From NCBI GenBank assembly GCA_032622095.1, contig CP136061.1, positions 8,894,447 through 8,958,446 on the forward strand: a DNA stretch of 64,000 nt. The letters run 5' to 3'. The notes beneath the pieces are model-generated. The model was not told the DNA's origin, made no database searches, and was given only the letters and a program-made list of their open reading frames with translations. Numbering within the stretch: position 1 is the first letter of the stretch; every line of letters starts with the position of its first letter. The position numbers and the translations under genes are program-made. The DNA comes from Siphonodentalium dalli (lineage: Eukaryota; Mollusca; Scaphopoda; Gadilida; Siphonodentaliidae). Below, piece by piece: positions 35,834-46,499 of the stretch.

Positions 35834-37239
35834 TTAAACTGTGTCTTCCAACACTAGACAGAAGAGCTTCCACTGTGTGTTTATATCATCTTTGCAGTCC
35901 TCTAGAAATTTGTTCCAGTCCATGTCAAGATCTTTCTTCATCTGTGCGTAGTTTCCAGCCGAGTAGACTTTTTTCTTTAAGTTATTTATGTGTGTGTAGC
36001 ACTTGAAGTTGAAGTCAATCATGGAGTGGTCAATCTTTCCTAGTGGGCTGCAAATCGTTATGTTGGTAATCATATTTTCTTCATTGGTCAGTACCAGATC
36101 TAGTGTACTTGCTCTCTGTCCTAGTCTTCCTCTTGTTAGCTATATGATGTGTTGCGTTAAGAAGCTTTCATTAACAGTATTGATGAACTCTTCTCCTTTA
36201 TTGTTTGTAGCTGTCTGAGCTTTCCAATCAATGGATGGATGGTTAAAATCAATGGATGGATGGTTAAAATCAATGGATGGATGGTTAAAATCAATGGATG
36301 GATGGTTAAAATCAATGGATGGATGGTTAAAATCAATCGATGGATGGTTAAAATCAATGGATGGATGGTTAAAATCAATGGATGGATGGTTAAAATCAAT
36401 GGATGGATGGTTAAAATCAATGGATGGATGGTTAAAATCAATGGATGGATGGTTAAAATCAATGTATGGATGGTTAAAATCAATGGATGGATGGTTAAAA
36501 TCAATGGATGGATGGTTAAAATCAATGGATGGATGGTTAAAATCAATGGATGGATGGTTAAAATCAATGCATGGATGGTTAAAATCAATGCATGGATGGT
36601 TAAAATCAATGCATGGATGGTTAAAATCAATGCATGGATGGTTAAAATCAATGCATGGATGGTTAAAATCTCCCATGAGGAGAATGTGTGAATAATCCCG
36701 ATTTCTGCATATTTCCTTTATTGTTTTGTGTATTTTGTCATCAGTTTCTTCTGTACTTGTGTTATGACTTATACATATCCTATCAGCATTTTGTCTCTTA
36801 TTTCTAGTGTAACTGTTATCCATACAGCTTCACTCAGTTCTTCGTTTATAATTTGCTCTTCTGCAGAGATATTCGCCTTCACATACATCAAGACTCCTCT
36901 TCCTTTGTTACTGGTTAAGTTCTTGTGGATCATGACGTAACCGTCTACGGTATATAACGCGGGTAGGATGTCCTTACTTTTCTTCGGCTTAACCTCTGTG
37001 ATGCAGATTATGTCATACTTCTCTTCTTCAACTAAGTGTCTGAGCTCATTCATTTTGTTTGACAGACTATCTGCATTCAGGGATAAAATGTGTAGTCCCT
37101 CCACCTTGTGCAAATGTTTTGGTGCATTTGGTGCATCTAACGTATTTACAGATTTCCTCTTCTTTTTGAGGCCTACCTTGCTTCTTTTTTCTTTACTTTC
37201 TTCAGAGTCCATGGAGGGCCCCGAACCTGATAGAACCAC
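35834..37239 (-). pseudogene. CR1/L2-like LINE apurinic-type endonuclease, frameshifted and internally expanded
   Basis: Pieces in minus-strand order. 37239-36769: N-terminal half with ILSLNADSLSNK and the catalytic glutamate in DIICITE. A one-base shift follows near GYV. 36823-36140 then runs through NTSTEETDDKIHKTIKEICR to the MGDFNHP motif. That motif is amplified about 21 times as a 7-residue repeat before DWKAQT resumes. 36073-35834: C-terminal end with PLGKIDHSMIDF, where the usual S of the SDH catalytic motif is I. The enzyme would nick target DNA; this copy is non-functional. Confidence 0.88.
36231..36668. repeat. 21-bp minisatellite inside LINE endonuclease, ~21 copies
   Basis: The unit atggatggttaaaatcaatg(g/c) reads DFNHPSI or DFNHPCI on the minus strand. 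Five consecutive units carry the C variant (36570-36660 side), one carries Y, one has atcgatgg, and the rest are identical. Because 21 is a multiple of three, several long artefactual frames arise on both strands. Confidence 0.97.
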
Positions 37240-37259
37240 TCCCCATTTGATTCTTCCGT

Positions 37260-37817
37260 CTACTTCTTTGCTTCATCTATTAATTTCTTCCTGTCTTCTC
37301 TGTCCTTCTTTGATAAATCATTTGCAAAGGTGATTTTTAATCCTTTTTCTTTCAACTTTGGCCCAGTTCTCAGTATTTTATCCTTTGCAGATTCATCTTC
37401 AAATGTTATTCTCAAGGGACGTGGTCTGTCTTGGTCCTCTGTCTTCTTTCCCAATCTCACCAACTGCTTCATTTTAATTTCTTGTGGGTCTTCTACGTCA
37501 ATATTTCTGCAGAGATCCTTAAAACTTTTAGCATCATCCTCCCTGGCAGTTGTACTTTCTTTTGCTGTCGACTCTTTCATGTTAAAAACAATTACATTGT
37601 TTTTCCGCATCTTTGATTCTGCCTCATTTTTTCTGTGTTCCATTATGGCCTCTTCTATTTTGTTTTGAACACTGATGCCTGTTGCTTGATTTCCCTCTTC
37701 TTCCAGCATATCTCTTCCACCATTTTCCTCTAATTGTTTGACTCTCTCCTTCAGTTCTCCCATATCCTTTTCCATCAAAGCCTGTCTCTGTTCCATTTTC
37801 ATCATGTTTCCCAACAA
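37260..37817 (-). pseudogene. CR1/L2-like LINE ORF1 (nucleic-acid-binding) fragment
   Basis: 185 codons. The N-terminus is a coiled-coil-like stretch (MEKDMGELKERVKQLEEN). A segment typical of LINE ORF1 proteins follows: MRKNNVIVFNMKES, then MKQLVRLGKKTEDQDRPRPL and FANDLSKKDREDRKKLIDEA. It lies just upstream (in element sense) of the endonuclease, as expected. The ORF1 chaperone would coat LINE RNA. Whether the start is native is unclear. Confidence 0.75.
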
Positions 37818-38085
37818 CTTTGTTGAAACTTCGTTGCAGCTTCGACAATACCAGTGTACTGACGATTTCTCATCTGAGCACTGCTTTTATCCTCTGATAC
37901 TAATTTATTGCAGCTACCGAATTTTACGGTTCCAGTTGGCTTTGTTTCTTTTTTATTCCTTGTGTTCATGGTTGTTTACTTGAGGGGAGGCATTGCAATC
38001 ACTATCTCACCCAAAAGAAAAACTAAACAGATATCACACTTATTCTCTTCTTCTTTGGGGGATGCAGAGCAGTCTATATCTCACC

Positions 38086-38655
38086 CTAGTTTATATATGT
38101 ATCTCTCACCATCCGATAGAGACGTAGGGGCCACAATCTCGATATTTCTCCGTTTGGATGCAGGCCATCCGTTGTAGAGTTATCATAGTCTTTCTTCCAC
38201 CTCGTACGTCTTGTTGTTTTAGTACTGTATACCTGGTCTTGGTTTATATGTGGTACATGTATTTGGGTATTGTTTATGTATTTCAATTCTTGATTGAAAT
38301 TTTAAATTTTCTCTTAAAGATTTTTGTTTAAATCTCTGTCTGTATCTTTTCCTTGATTATTTCTCTCATTCCAAATCTTGAGTGAATAATATGGACATTC
38401 TAGAAATAAAGTTTGCACTGTACTGTTTGCCTCTTGTGTCCTCTCTTTCAGTTTTGTATATTCATTTATCACCTCTGTTGTATTCTTCTGTCTCAAGTCG
38501 ATTCTCCTTTTATTTATTTCAGTTAATTCGCACGTTCCAAACCAAAATAGTACTATGGGCCGTCTTCTGTCTTTGATCTTCCTCTTTACTTTTAACTCAA
38601 GCCCCTTCGTTTCCCATGCTTTGGCTCCTGATACGAATATTATATCGACTTTCAC
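38086..38655 (-). pseudogene. fragment of a transposon-associated ORF (possible esterase-like ORF1)
   Basis: Two frames read in order. 38655-38314 gives DIIFVSGAKAWETKGLELKV, FWFGTCELTEINKRRIDLR and LFLECPYYSLKIWNER. 38286-38086 gives INQDQVYSTKTTRRTRWKK and DGLHPNGEISRLWPLRLYRM. The combination of an early GAKAW turn, an FGTCELT strand and a late DGLHP motif resembles SGNH/GDSL-type hydrolase topology, as found in ORF1 of some LINEs. This is inference. It sits upstream of the ORF1/endonuclease pieces in the same orientation. Confidence 0.45.
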
Positions 38656-38659
38656 TCCA

Positions 38660-39142
38660 TCTTCTTTCTTTATTTGTTTCTTTAATTATCTACCGTTACT
38701 ACCACACACGATCAACACTTTCCTTTGATAATGTATGTGCTTTCTTTGGCTTTCAATTCTTTCCAACTTCTTCGTTTCACTCGTTATTGTTTTAGCAATT
38801 GTCATTTGGAAAATCTCGTGTCGGGGAGATTGCCAAATTCTCAGACGTTAAAAGTCGGAATAATGAATACATTTTACATAAATAATTAATACAAACTTTG
38901 TATAAGTGTTCATATTTTCATTGTACAAACAAAATATTTTAGATTAAATGCTAAAACATTCCTGATTGAAAAATCTGTGCGTCCGCCATTTGCAAACGGG
39001 AAGTTATGCTGCCCCGTAATCCATGGAAAGTTCTTATTATCATAATAAGACATCAGCATAATATAATACAATGCGAATGTCGTTCTATTTGTCGCCATTG
39101 TGTTTAGCTTACCCTAATAAGACAAGTAACATGTTTTTATTC
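38660..39142. other. non-coding
   Basis: AT-rich, no gene or repeat recognised. Confidence 0.5.
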
Positions 39143-39928
39143 TTACTGATATGGGCCACATGCCGAGTTCTCCATATATATATATATGAATCCACGAGGT
39201 GTCGATATTTTAAGCTTTATGGTATATTTCGAACACCAAATTTCCATTTTTTCAAAACATGTCGTGTTTTTGTGTTCCCAGACCTCGGATCCATATATCA
39301 TGATTGTGATAATCGATTTTTCATAAATGTCAAAGGTTGTGGCTATAGTTAGTTTATTCACGCGTACCTTATTAATGAGGGCGTACCTTGCCACTTTAGC
39401 ACTTTTAGTCCTTGTGTTTTTCTAGTGTGAAAAGTCCGTTTCAATGGAACGTGCATTGGTGCCATGGGTACCTAGGTATTTGTAACTATATACTATCTAT
39501 TGTTCATGTCCAATTATTGAATATGTCCCGCTATTCAGACTTTTGTTGTTTTTTTGTCCAAATATAAGTATCTTGGTTTTCGATGAATTGACATTAATTT
39601 CCACGTCGTGTCGCAATATATAGTAAAGTTAGCAAGCATGTTCTGTAAGCTGTCATGTGAGTTAGCGAGGAGTACAATACAGTCCCCTGTCATCTGCATA
39701 AATTAAGAAAAATAGTTTTAAGTAAAGTCCGGTATCAAATTCTTCTGGCATATTAATTTCGGTTCCATTGGGTCCATGCTCACGAAGATGATTTTCAAGA
39801 TCGTTTAGGTATATTGCAAATAGTATCGGCGAAACACTGCCTCCTTGTTTTAGGCCTATTTTTCTTGGAAAATGTCTGAAGCTTCGTGTCCAATGCGTGC
39901 ACAAAGTTTGATGTCATTATACATTGAT
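39143..39928 (-). pseudogene. second LINE type, RT fragment
   Basis: Element-sense order: IRSMYNDIKLCARIGHEA, then GLKQGGSVSPILFAIYLNDL, then the palm box IYADD (changed downstream to RGLYC). Past several shifts (39400-39660) traces of LQNMLANFTIYCDTTWKL remain, then IMIYGSEVWEH and FEKMEIWCSKYT (39394-39143). This is the middle and 3' part of a LINE polymerase, multiply frameshifted. Its upstream edge is joined directly to the shared module at 39929-40113. Confidence 0.8.
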
Positions 39929-40113
39929 CGTATAACCGATGAATGCCGAGTTTTGGCATCTGATTGAATGCAAAACACAGGACAATTAAGAATTTCCATC
40001 CAAGTGAATAAACATAAACACATGAATTCATGTCGTACATGCATGGTGTTCTGTCGGTCGCGTTGATGTCAGACGTGCAATAATATTCACAATATAACGA
40101 TGTGCAACCCAAT
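39929..40113 (-). repeat. shared 5' module M1, copy 1
   Basis: Nearly identical to 43689-43874 and related to 58125-58300. On the minus strand it runs from atattgggttgcacatcgtt to ggcattcatcggttatac. A (TA)n tract at 40112-40128 abuts it. It is fused to an RT fragment at its downstream end. Confidence 0.85.
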
Positions 40114-40128
40114 ATATATATATATATA

Positions 40129-40633
40129 TCTTTAAGTCCTCCATAAATGAAGATAGGATATACACATGCAATTTAACACGAACATACAAAAACAATAGAA
40201 CATGGGCACGAGAACATAACATATATACATGTACACACTCAATGTATGTGCAAAACAAATCGAATATCGATGGAAACAGATCGGCCGGGCACACTAACAA
40301 GAGAGAGACAGCACCGGATACAGTATAGAGACATTATGGGGAAAATAGAATGAAATGAGTTAAGTTAGAGGCAAGTGGGAAGAAACAGAGGGGTTAATTA
40401 AAACCAGATAATCCTAAATGTACGGAGAACTGTAGCACCCAGCCGACCCATACGACCGGATGTTCATTCACATCACAACATCACAGTAGCCGGTCATCAT
40501 TGTTAGCCATTACAAACAAATACCAGACCCAGTATACACACCATTGTATATAATTTATCTATTTATTTATATTTGCCAACAATGGTGACTTACATCTCCC
40601 ATTAACTGCATGTATATAAGTGACAAACAATTA
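40129..40633. other. non-coding
   Basis: No gene recognised. This is the downstream (3') flank of the large LINE frame. Confidence 0.5.
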
Positions 40634-43183
40634 TCACGCCAAAGACGAACGATGGTTCCATTCGCACCACAGAGCCCTAGTCTCCTTCAAAAAGTATCTC
40701 ATTATGGTTTGTGGTGGAATGCATGCAATGTCCAAAAGTTCGTTAGGCAAATAGCCTAGAAAGAGGGCTATAAGCCTCTCCTGATCAAAAGATTCCACAA
40801 GTTGAAATGCCTCTAAAGGAAACATATCTATAAAGTGATACCAAAAACGATTACGCGATGCTGCAAGTTCCGGGAAATCCGCTATAATGTGTTGCGGTAG
40901 GTCTATATAACTTTGCGCACATACTAGGCACTGAGTTTCACCAGCAAAATTTCGGTAACACAGTAGTTGTGTCGCGATGAAAAACAACTCCGTCTCATCT
41001 GGGTACATTTGGCAGACTTTCCATAAAAACGATAATTCTGGACTGCTGTGAACCAAACAAAATCTAACAAATGTGGGTTCCGTGCGTACCCTGTAAGACC
41101 AGTCAGATTTCCAAACATGGCTGCCCTGTTTCGATAGGGTTTTCAAAACTGTTTTCTCTGGAAACATGCAGAGCTGTTGATAAATATTGAGACATATAGG
41201 AGGACAAACTCCAGTTATCAAGAATACTGGATAGGTCCTGAAAAAACACATTCTTCGATGAGTATTGGATTCATATGAAAAGCTCAGTAATCTGATGATA
41301 AATACATCTTTAACAGTTGTTTTAGACTCGAGTAAACAAAATGATGAAAACAAGGACACTTTTCTACAATTAATAAATGTGATTAAAGGAGGAATACCAA
41401 GCAGGCCCAAGACCATGTCTGTGCTAGTCCTAGTTTTGAGGCCTTGTATAAGTTTGAGGCACATACGGTGTACTTTCTCTAGTTGAACAGTGTCGGATTG
41501 AGAGAGACCACACAAAACTTCACTACCGTATAAGCCTCGTGGTAAGACCACGGACTTGTAAATCTTGAGAGAGCTCGCTGGGGTAATACCGCCTGCTTGC
41601 AGGCCAGCATTAGCCAAAGAGAAGAAAGCGTTCTTCGTTTTTGTGCAAATATTCTCAACAAGTTTTGAGCGAAAATTATATTTCTCAAGAGGAATACCTA
41701 AATGAGTAACACTTTCGGTTTCTGTTAGGCGATGAGAGGACATGTGCCAGTTCTTATGACGCTTAAGTGCTGCGTTAGCACTTTCATTGAAAACAATGAT
41801 ATGGGTTTTGTTTGGGTTGTATTTGTAACGCCATGTCAAGCTGTATTCGACACATATATCCACAAGAGACTGAAGTCCATATGCAGTTAAAGAGAAAAGT
41901 GCCATGTCATCGGCATGCGTTGGACAAGTGCAGTTTGTTCCTTGCATCGAAAAGCCATATCCCGATGACTTTAGATTTGACAAAAGATCATTGATATATA
42001 TAATATAAGAGAGGGGAGATAGGGTACCCCTTTGCCTTGTTCCTTGCAGCATTGTGATCCACCTAGAACAACTACCTTGGTATTTAATGCAAGAGCAAAT
42101 ATTGTTCAACAAGTGGTAAAAGAGCCTCCACAGTTTTCCCTGTAATTGCTTCTTATGCAGTTTATACAATAACCTGTTTATCCAAACACTATCGAAAGCT
42201 TTCCATACATCCAAGAAACAGGCAAACAGTTTGCTCTGTCTCTCGGATGTATACGCTATACTTTCTGTGACAAGAAAAGAAGACATATTGCAACTTATGC
42301 CCCGCTGGAACCCATTTTGCAAGGGATCAACTTCAATGGCAAAGGCAGTATACTTCTCCATTCTCGATAATAAGAGTTTCTCAAAATGTGTATATATTGC
42401 TGGTAGCAGAGTAATTGCTCTGTAGCTATCAAAGGAATCTTTTGGTTTAGGGTGTCCCTTGTATAGAGATATTATACAACCACGCTTAGAACCAAGTGGT
42501 ATATGTTCAAATTGGAAGAAGTAGTTGTACAAGGTAGCAATGCAGCGGGCAAGAGCCTCACCACCAAAACTAATATGCTCATAATTTATACCATCTACAC
42601 CAGCTGCTTTATTGAGGTTTAAAGTGCGACAAAGATATGTGATTTCCTCCATGTTAGTTGGAAAAGTTAACAATCCGTCTAATGGGCACCTTGAATTTTT
42701 CATCGATTCAGTCTCTACAAATTGGTTGACATGGTTAAAATGTAATTCACCAAACTTAGGATCCGTTAGCGGTGTGGAAAAAATGTTATAATAGTACTCA
42801 GACCAAGCTTCAAGAATATCTGGGGTGTCTCGTACTATCGAGTTTTCAAAGGAGAAGCATGTGCTACCAAGTGTCCCTAATGATTTGCGTTTGGCATTAA
42901 AGAGTCTGAAGAAAGTATGTTGATCACACTCAGCGCTTTTATCTATGTCATCATTAAAAGACCGAAGAAAATTTGTTGATGCCCTCCGGTATTCGCACCT
43001 GAAAGAGCATTTGGCATCCTTATAACAGCGATATAAACCAGTTGCATCGTTAATTGGCCTACCAGCCGAAATCCAAACAGATCTGTGATATCGCATACTC
43101 TTGTGAAGTAAGCTTAATTCTTTCGACCAGTAAGGTTTAAGAAACTTCTTAAAACGTTTCTTTTGGGATATTATTCTGAGCAT
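40634..43183 (-). CDS. LINE ORF2: reverse transcriptase, 849 codons, open
   Basis: A long uninterrupted polymerase frame. The region after the endonuclease comes first (FLKPYWSKELSLLHKSMRYH). RT motifs follow: LNKAAGVDGINYEH (about 190-203), motif A FLDVWKAFDSVW (323-334), motif B GTRQRGTLSPLSYIIYINDL (381-400) and motif C THADD (422-426; H for the usual Y is common in LINEs). The thumb contains YNPNKTHIIVF and LYGSEVLCGLS. A cysteine/histidine cluster CLVCAQSYIDLPQH (about 740) may be the C-terminal zinc finger. The endonuclease upstream is truncated and in another frame, so the element cannot be autonomous as it stands. The intact RT suggests recent activity. Confidence 0.93.
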   Translation of the reverse strand: MLRIISQKKRFKKFLKPYWSKELSLLHKSMRYHRSVWISAGRPINDATGLYRCYKDAKCSFRCEYRRASTNFLRSFNDDIDKSAECDQHTFFRLFNAKRKSLGTLGSTCFSFENSIVRDTPDILEAWSEYYYNIFSTPLTDPKFGELHFNHVNQFVETESMKNSRCPLDGLLTFPTNMEEITYLCRTLNLNKAAGVDGINYEHISFGGEALARCIATLYNYFFQFEHIPLGSKRGCIISLYKGHPKPKDSFDSYRAITLLPAIYTHFEKLLLSRMEKYTAFAIEVDPLQNGFQRGISCNMSSFLVTESIAYTSERQSKLFACFLDVWKAFDSVWINRLLYKLHKKQLQGKLWRLFYHLLNNICSCIKYQGSCSRWITMLQGTRQRGTLSPLSYIIYINDLLSNLKSSGYGFSMQGTNCTCPTHADDMALFSLTAYGLQSLVDICVEYSLTWRYKYNPNKTHIIVFNESANAALKRHKNWHMSSHRLTETESVTHLGIPLEKYNFRSKLVENICTKTKNAFFSLANAGLQAGGITPASSLKIYKSVVLPRGLYGSEVLCGLSQSDTVQLEKVHRMCLKLIQGLKTRTSTDMVLGLLGIPPLITFINCRKVSLFSSFCLLESKTTVKDVFIIRLLSFSYESNTHRRMCFFRTYPVFLITGVCPPICLNIYQQLCMFPEKTVLKTLSKQGSHVWKSDWSYRVRTEPTFVRFCLVHSSPELSFLWKVCQMYPDETELFFIATQLLCYRNFAGETQCLVCAQSYIDLPQHIIADFPELAASRNRFWYHFIDMFPLEAFQLVESFDQERLIALFLGYLPNELLDIACIPPQTIMRYFLKETRALWCEWNHRSSLA

Positions 43184-43337
43184 AAACCTTGATAGAATGA
43201 ATTATGTTTTCATAAAATGTATCCAACTCAGACTTGTCATTACGTCATCATGTGGTAACGACGTAGCTACATCTGACTGATACGACAATTGCATTACAGT
43301 GTCTAGCTTAAATTTCTTCCAACATAACTTACATGTA

Positions 43338-43685
43338 CTATGGCTTGGCATTGTACCACCTCGAGGTGTATAATGTATAATCATCGTACTTCGTCATGAC
43401 GTAAATGGGTCTATGGTTGGACACGTTGATTGCATCATCATCCAGAATTTCGCAATGAAAAATAAGATCAGTGTTTTCTTTGCTGACGACAATGTGATCG
43501 ATCACTGAACCAGGATAGCCCATGGCTGGAACGTGTGTTGTGGTAATATTCAGGGGAAAAGATACTACATTGACAGAGATAAACTTATTGTCTAAAAACT
43601 TCTTAAATGATTTGGCACGCGCATCATCACGCTGAAGGCTTGCATTAAAGTCGCCCATAAAAACCACTTTGCCGAGAACAATGAT
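43338..43685 (-). pseudogene. LINE endonuclease C-terminal part upstream of the RT ORF
   Basis: Element-sense reading gives LGKVVFMGDFNASLQRDDAR, the GDFN motif. GYPGSVIDHIVVSKENTDL and NVSNHRPIYVM follow, the D/SxHxP end of the apurinic-type endonuclease. The N-terminal half (LN..S, ITE) is missing; in its place the shared module M1 is joined at about 43686. The frame differs from the RT frame at 43183 and stops lie between them. Confidence 0.85.
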
Positions 43686-43688
43686 GGT

Positions 43689-44130
43689 ATAACCGATGAA
43701 TGCCGAGTTTTGGCATCTGATTGAATGCAAAACACAGGACAATTAAGAATTTCCATCCAAGTGAATAAACATAAACACATGAATGTATGTCGTACATGCA
43801 TGGTGTTCTGTCGGTCGCGTTGATGTCAGACGTGCAATAATATTCACAATATAACGATGTGCAACCCAATATAGACCATTCTGGAATACTGGTACATGTA
43901 AGTTCCTATCCTCAAGCCGTTGATGGTTTCGACAGACGAGTAGACTTTGATCGAATCCGCTTGTAGTACTGTAGCTTATACACAAAATTTTCACATCCAG
44001 AAACAGAATATAGCATGTAAATTTGACGAAGTCCTGAATGAAATATAGAATAACAATACCCCGATGCATTTTCTGAGTGCAGCTTCACATTTCACACTGC
44101 ACGCACCGTGATAAGAACCAGACCAATCCA
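43689..44130 (-). repeat. shared 5' module M1, longest copy (copy 2)
   Basis: The full module runs on the minus strand from gatgaatttcctggattggt through agtctactcgtctgtcgaaa to cattcatcggttatac. It matches 58125-58580 over its whole length and 39929-40113 over its downstream part. It probably represents LINE 5' untranslated sequence or a separate repeat captured by LINEs. Confidence 0.8.
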
Positions 44131-45398
44131 GGAAATTCATCCATGCATTTGCAAGCACGAGAGTACTTTAATTATTTAACCGGTTGGCATTTACTATAAT
44201 AGTACGATGAATATTAAACAGCTGTTTGAAAACATGCTTTATTATTTATCTCAGCTTTGGTGATAAATCGGATTGGATATGCAGAACGGGGGTTTGAGAA
44301 CGTGGTGGGGTAATAGTCAGGAACGTGGACAGAGAGCCTTCGTTGATTGAGGGGATAAATTGCAACCACCCGTGAACCAATCTGTTTTCCCAACTTGAAT
44401 ATAAGTTTATTTTGCTCTCCTCTCGATACTAAGTTTGAAATCCAACACACGAACATTTAAATAGCTATAATATAGTCTTTGTAGTAAATAATATAATGTA
44501 CTATAAATATTGCATATCCGTTGGGAACCTAAACTATCCATACGATCTCAAAAAGATTTTGCCTGAAATATATTCAACTTATGTTATTGAAAATTCCAAA
44601 TTAGCTCACTCCTAGACTGGGCAATAATTACTGTCAAGGACGTGTGGACAATGGTGTCCCACCTCTTAACTTTGACCAAAATGTTCATAACTGACACGAC
44701 ATTAATTTGAGTTATTGAAAATTCCAACAACAACAAAAATTGACAAAAATTGAGGAGGGGTAGTTACCGGTAGTAACACCTCAAAGTTAAAACCCCTGTC
44801 GCCACGCACATCCATTTTTTAAAACACAAATTACCATATTTATTCCAACCCACATTGTCACAGACCTGAAATCCTTACTGTTAGGGGCGTGTGGACAACG
44901 GGGTTGGGGGCTTGACAACAGCATGTTGATCGCAGCCCACCCTTCTGCCAAACTGCTCTAAATGTACTGGTTAGAACACAAACTATTTCAGTTAGTAGCT
45001 TGATGAGCCTCAAGCCAAGTAAATTATTGATATGAATACCTCAGACAGACAAAGTATGGGATGGGTAATGTACCGGTATTGGTTAAAAATGCCCCAAATG
45101 TAACGCCAGAATTATGAAAATATTTCAAAAGTTGTGCATGTCGCCACCCCCTAACAAAAAGTTAAAATTACCCCACTCAATAATATTAATCCTGTCTATT
45201 ATGGGGGGTGTTAAATTTTATGTTAGGGGCACGTGGCATTTAATACAGTGGAAACGTCCCTGTAATCATTTGTCGTTTGTTGGGGGGGGGGGGCATCAAT
45301 AAACAATGTTTACCCCAACCAAATATATAAATCCTAATATTGCTCAACGGTATTTATTGTGACAACGTAATAACTTCCTTCCAACGGGAACGCGTCAT
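44131..45398. other. non-coding with degenerate repeats
   Basis: Three diverged copies of a segment containing '(g)gacgtgtggacaa' / 'ggggcgtgtggacaac' / 'ggggcacgtggca' (44635, 44884, 45223) and 'gaaaattcca' blocks. No gene. Confidence 0.45.
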
Positions 45399-46036
45399 TA
45401 TTCCGAAGTTCCGCTATTCCGAAGGTCCGTTATTCCGAAGGAACGCACAGCAGTGATTGGTTAGCTGACAGAGGTTGCGTCGAGAGGCGATTGAACTCTG
45501 CCTTGCAGCTTGGATCGCTTCCCAGTCGCTGGAGCCGAAGTAACTCCGACGGTACGTCAATTATCCCTTTCAAGACAAGAGCTGCGCTGGTGCATCATTA
45601 AATATCATGTGCCAGTGCATTATCTTATAAATGCGAGTGTCCCATCTGGATCATCGCACATATACGAGAATGCACTGGCTTAAGGTCAAGGTAAATATTG
45701 TTAGGCCAATGTATTCTCTTATATATGCGAGGCTCCCTATGGGAGACCCGCATATATAATATAATGGGGACCTTCGAAATAGAAGACCTTCAGAATAACG
45801 GACCTTCGGAATAACGGGGTTCGGAATAGCGGCCCTTCTGAATAACGGACATTTGGAATAGCGGACCTTCGAAATAGCGGACCTTCGTAATAACGGGCCT
45901 TTGTACCTTCTGATTAACGGGCCTTCGGAATAGCGGACTTTCGAAATAGCGGACCTATGTAATAACGGGCCTTCGGAATAGCGGACTTTCGGAATAACGG
46001 ACCTTCGGAATAGCGGACTTTCGGAATAAAGGACTG
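45399..46036. repeat. 16-bp 'ttccgaagg' repeat in both orientations
   Basis: 45767-46036 is a tandem array of about 16 units of accttcggaata(a/g)cgg. 45399-45442 is a short array in the opposite orientation (tattccgaaggtccg). Together they can fold into a stem, with 45443-45766 as loop. The 140-codon minus-strand frame at 45651-46073 is an artefact of the array. Confidence 0.88.
45611..45722 (-). repeat. dispersed hairpin repeat, copy 2
   Basis: Reverse-complement copy of 10435-10554. Hairpin arms gccagtgcat (45611) and gagaatgcactggc (45666-45679), then caaggtaaatattgttaggc. A further half-copy (tattctcttatatatgcgag) follows to 45760. Confidence 0.75.
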
Positions 46037-46495
46037 TACTCTTAATTGGGTCTGCGCGTTTATTAATTTCCAATATTTAATTAGGTGGTTATATTTAACC
46101 CTTTCAGTGCCAAGTCCAATTTGTGTATCAACCCATATTTCCTTGACATTTTATCAAATTTATTGATTATAATAATGTGATACATTGATGGAAAGAGCTC
46201 CAAGAGCTAAAAATCGGACTTGGCAATGAAAGGGTTAAAGTTCCTATTATTGTTCCAAGTTGTCAATTATTAATTATTGTGCTGGATTGTCGTGAAGAGA
46301 ACCCTAATTTATGTAAGTTTTGTAAGACCTGTTTTAGTTGAATTTATGTCATCGCAGTCTAGAATAGATAATAAATTATTGATTAAACTGAGATGAATTC
46401 CACCCAGCATTATTATTATTTGGGTCTGCACTTTTATTAAACTGTCAGGATTTCCTCCCTGCATATTTATTTGGGTCTGCACTTTTATTTGGAGC
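46037..46495. other. non-coding with 'tttgggtctgcac' repeats
   Basis: tgggtctgc(a/g)c(g/t)tttatt occurs at 46050, 46421, 46471 and again at 54520, each followed by similar sequence. A degenerate dispersed repeat, no gene. Confidence 0.5.
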
Positions 46496-46499
46496 CCAA

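Noticed and set aside
36231-36695. Plus-strand proteins of 150-154 codons and a second minus-strand protein of 164 codons
   Set aside because: All are alternative frames of the 21-bp repeat inside the LINE endonuclease.
45651-46073. 140-codon minus-strand protein with YSEGPLxRRS repeats
   Set aside because: Translation of the 16-bp tandem array.
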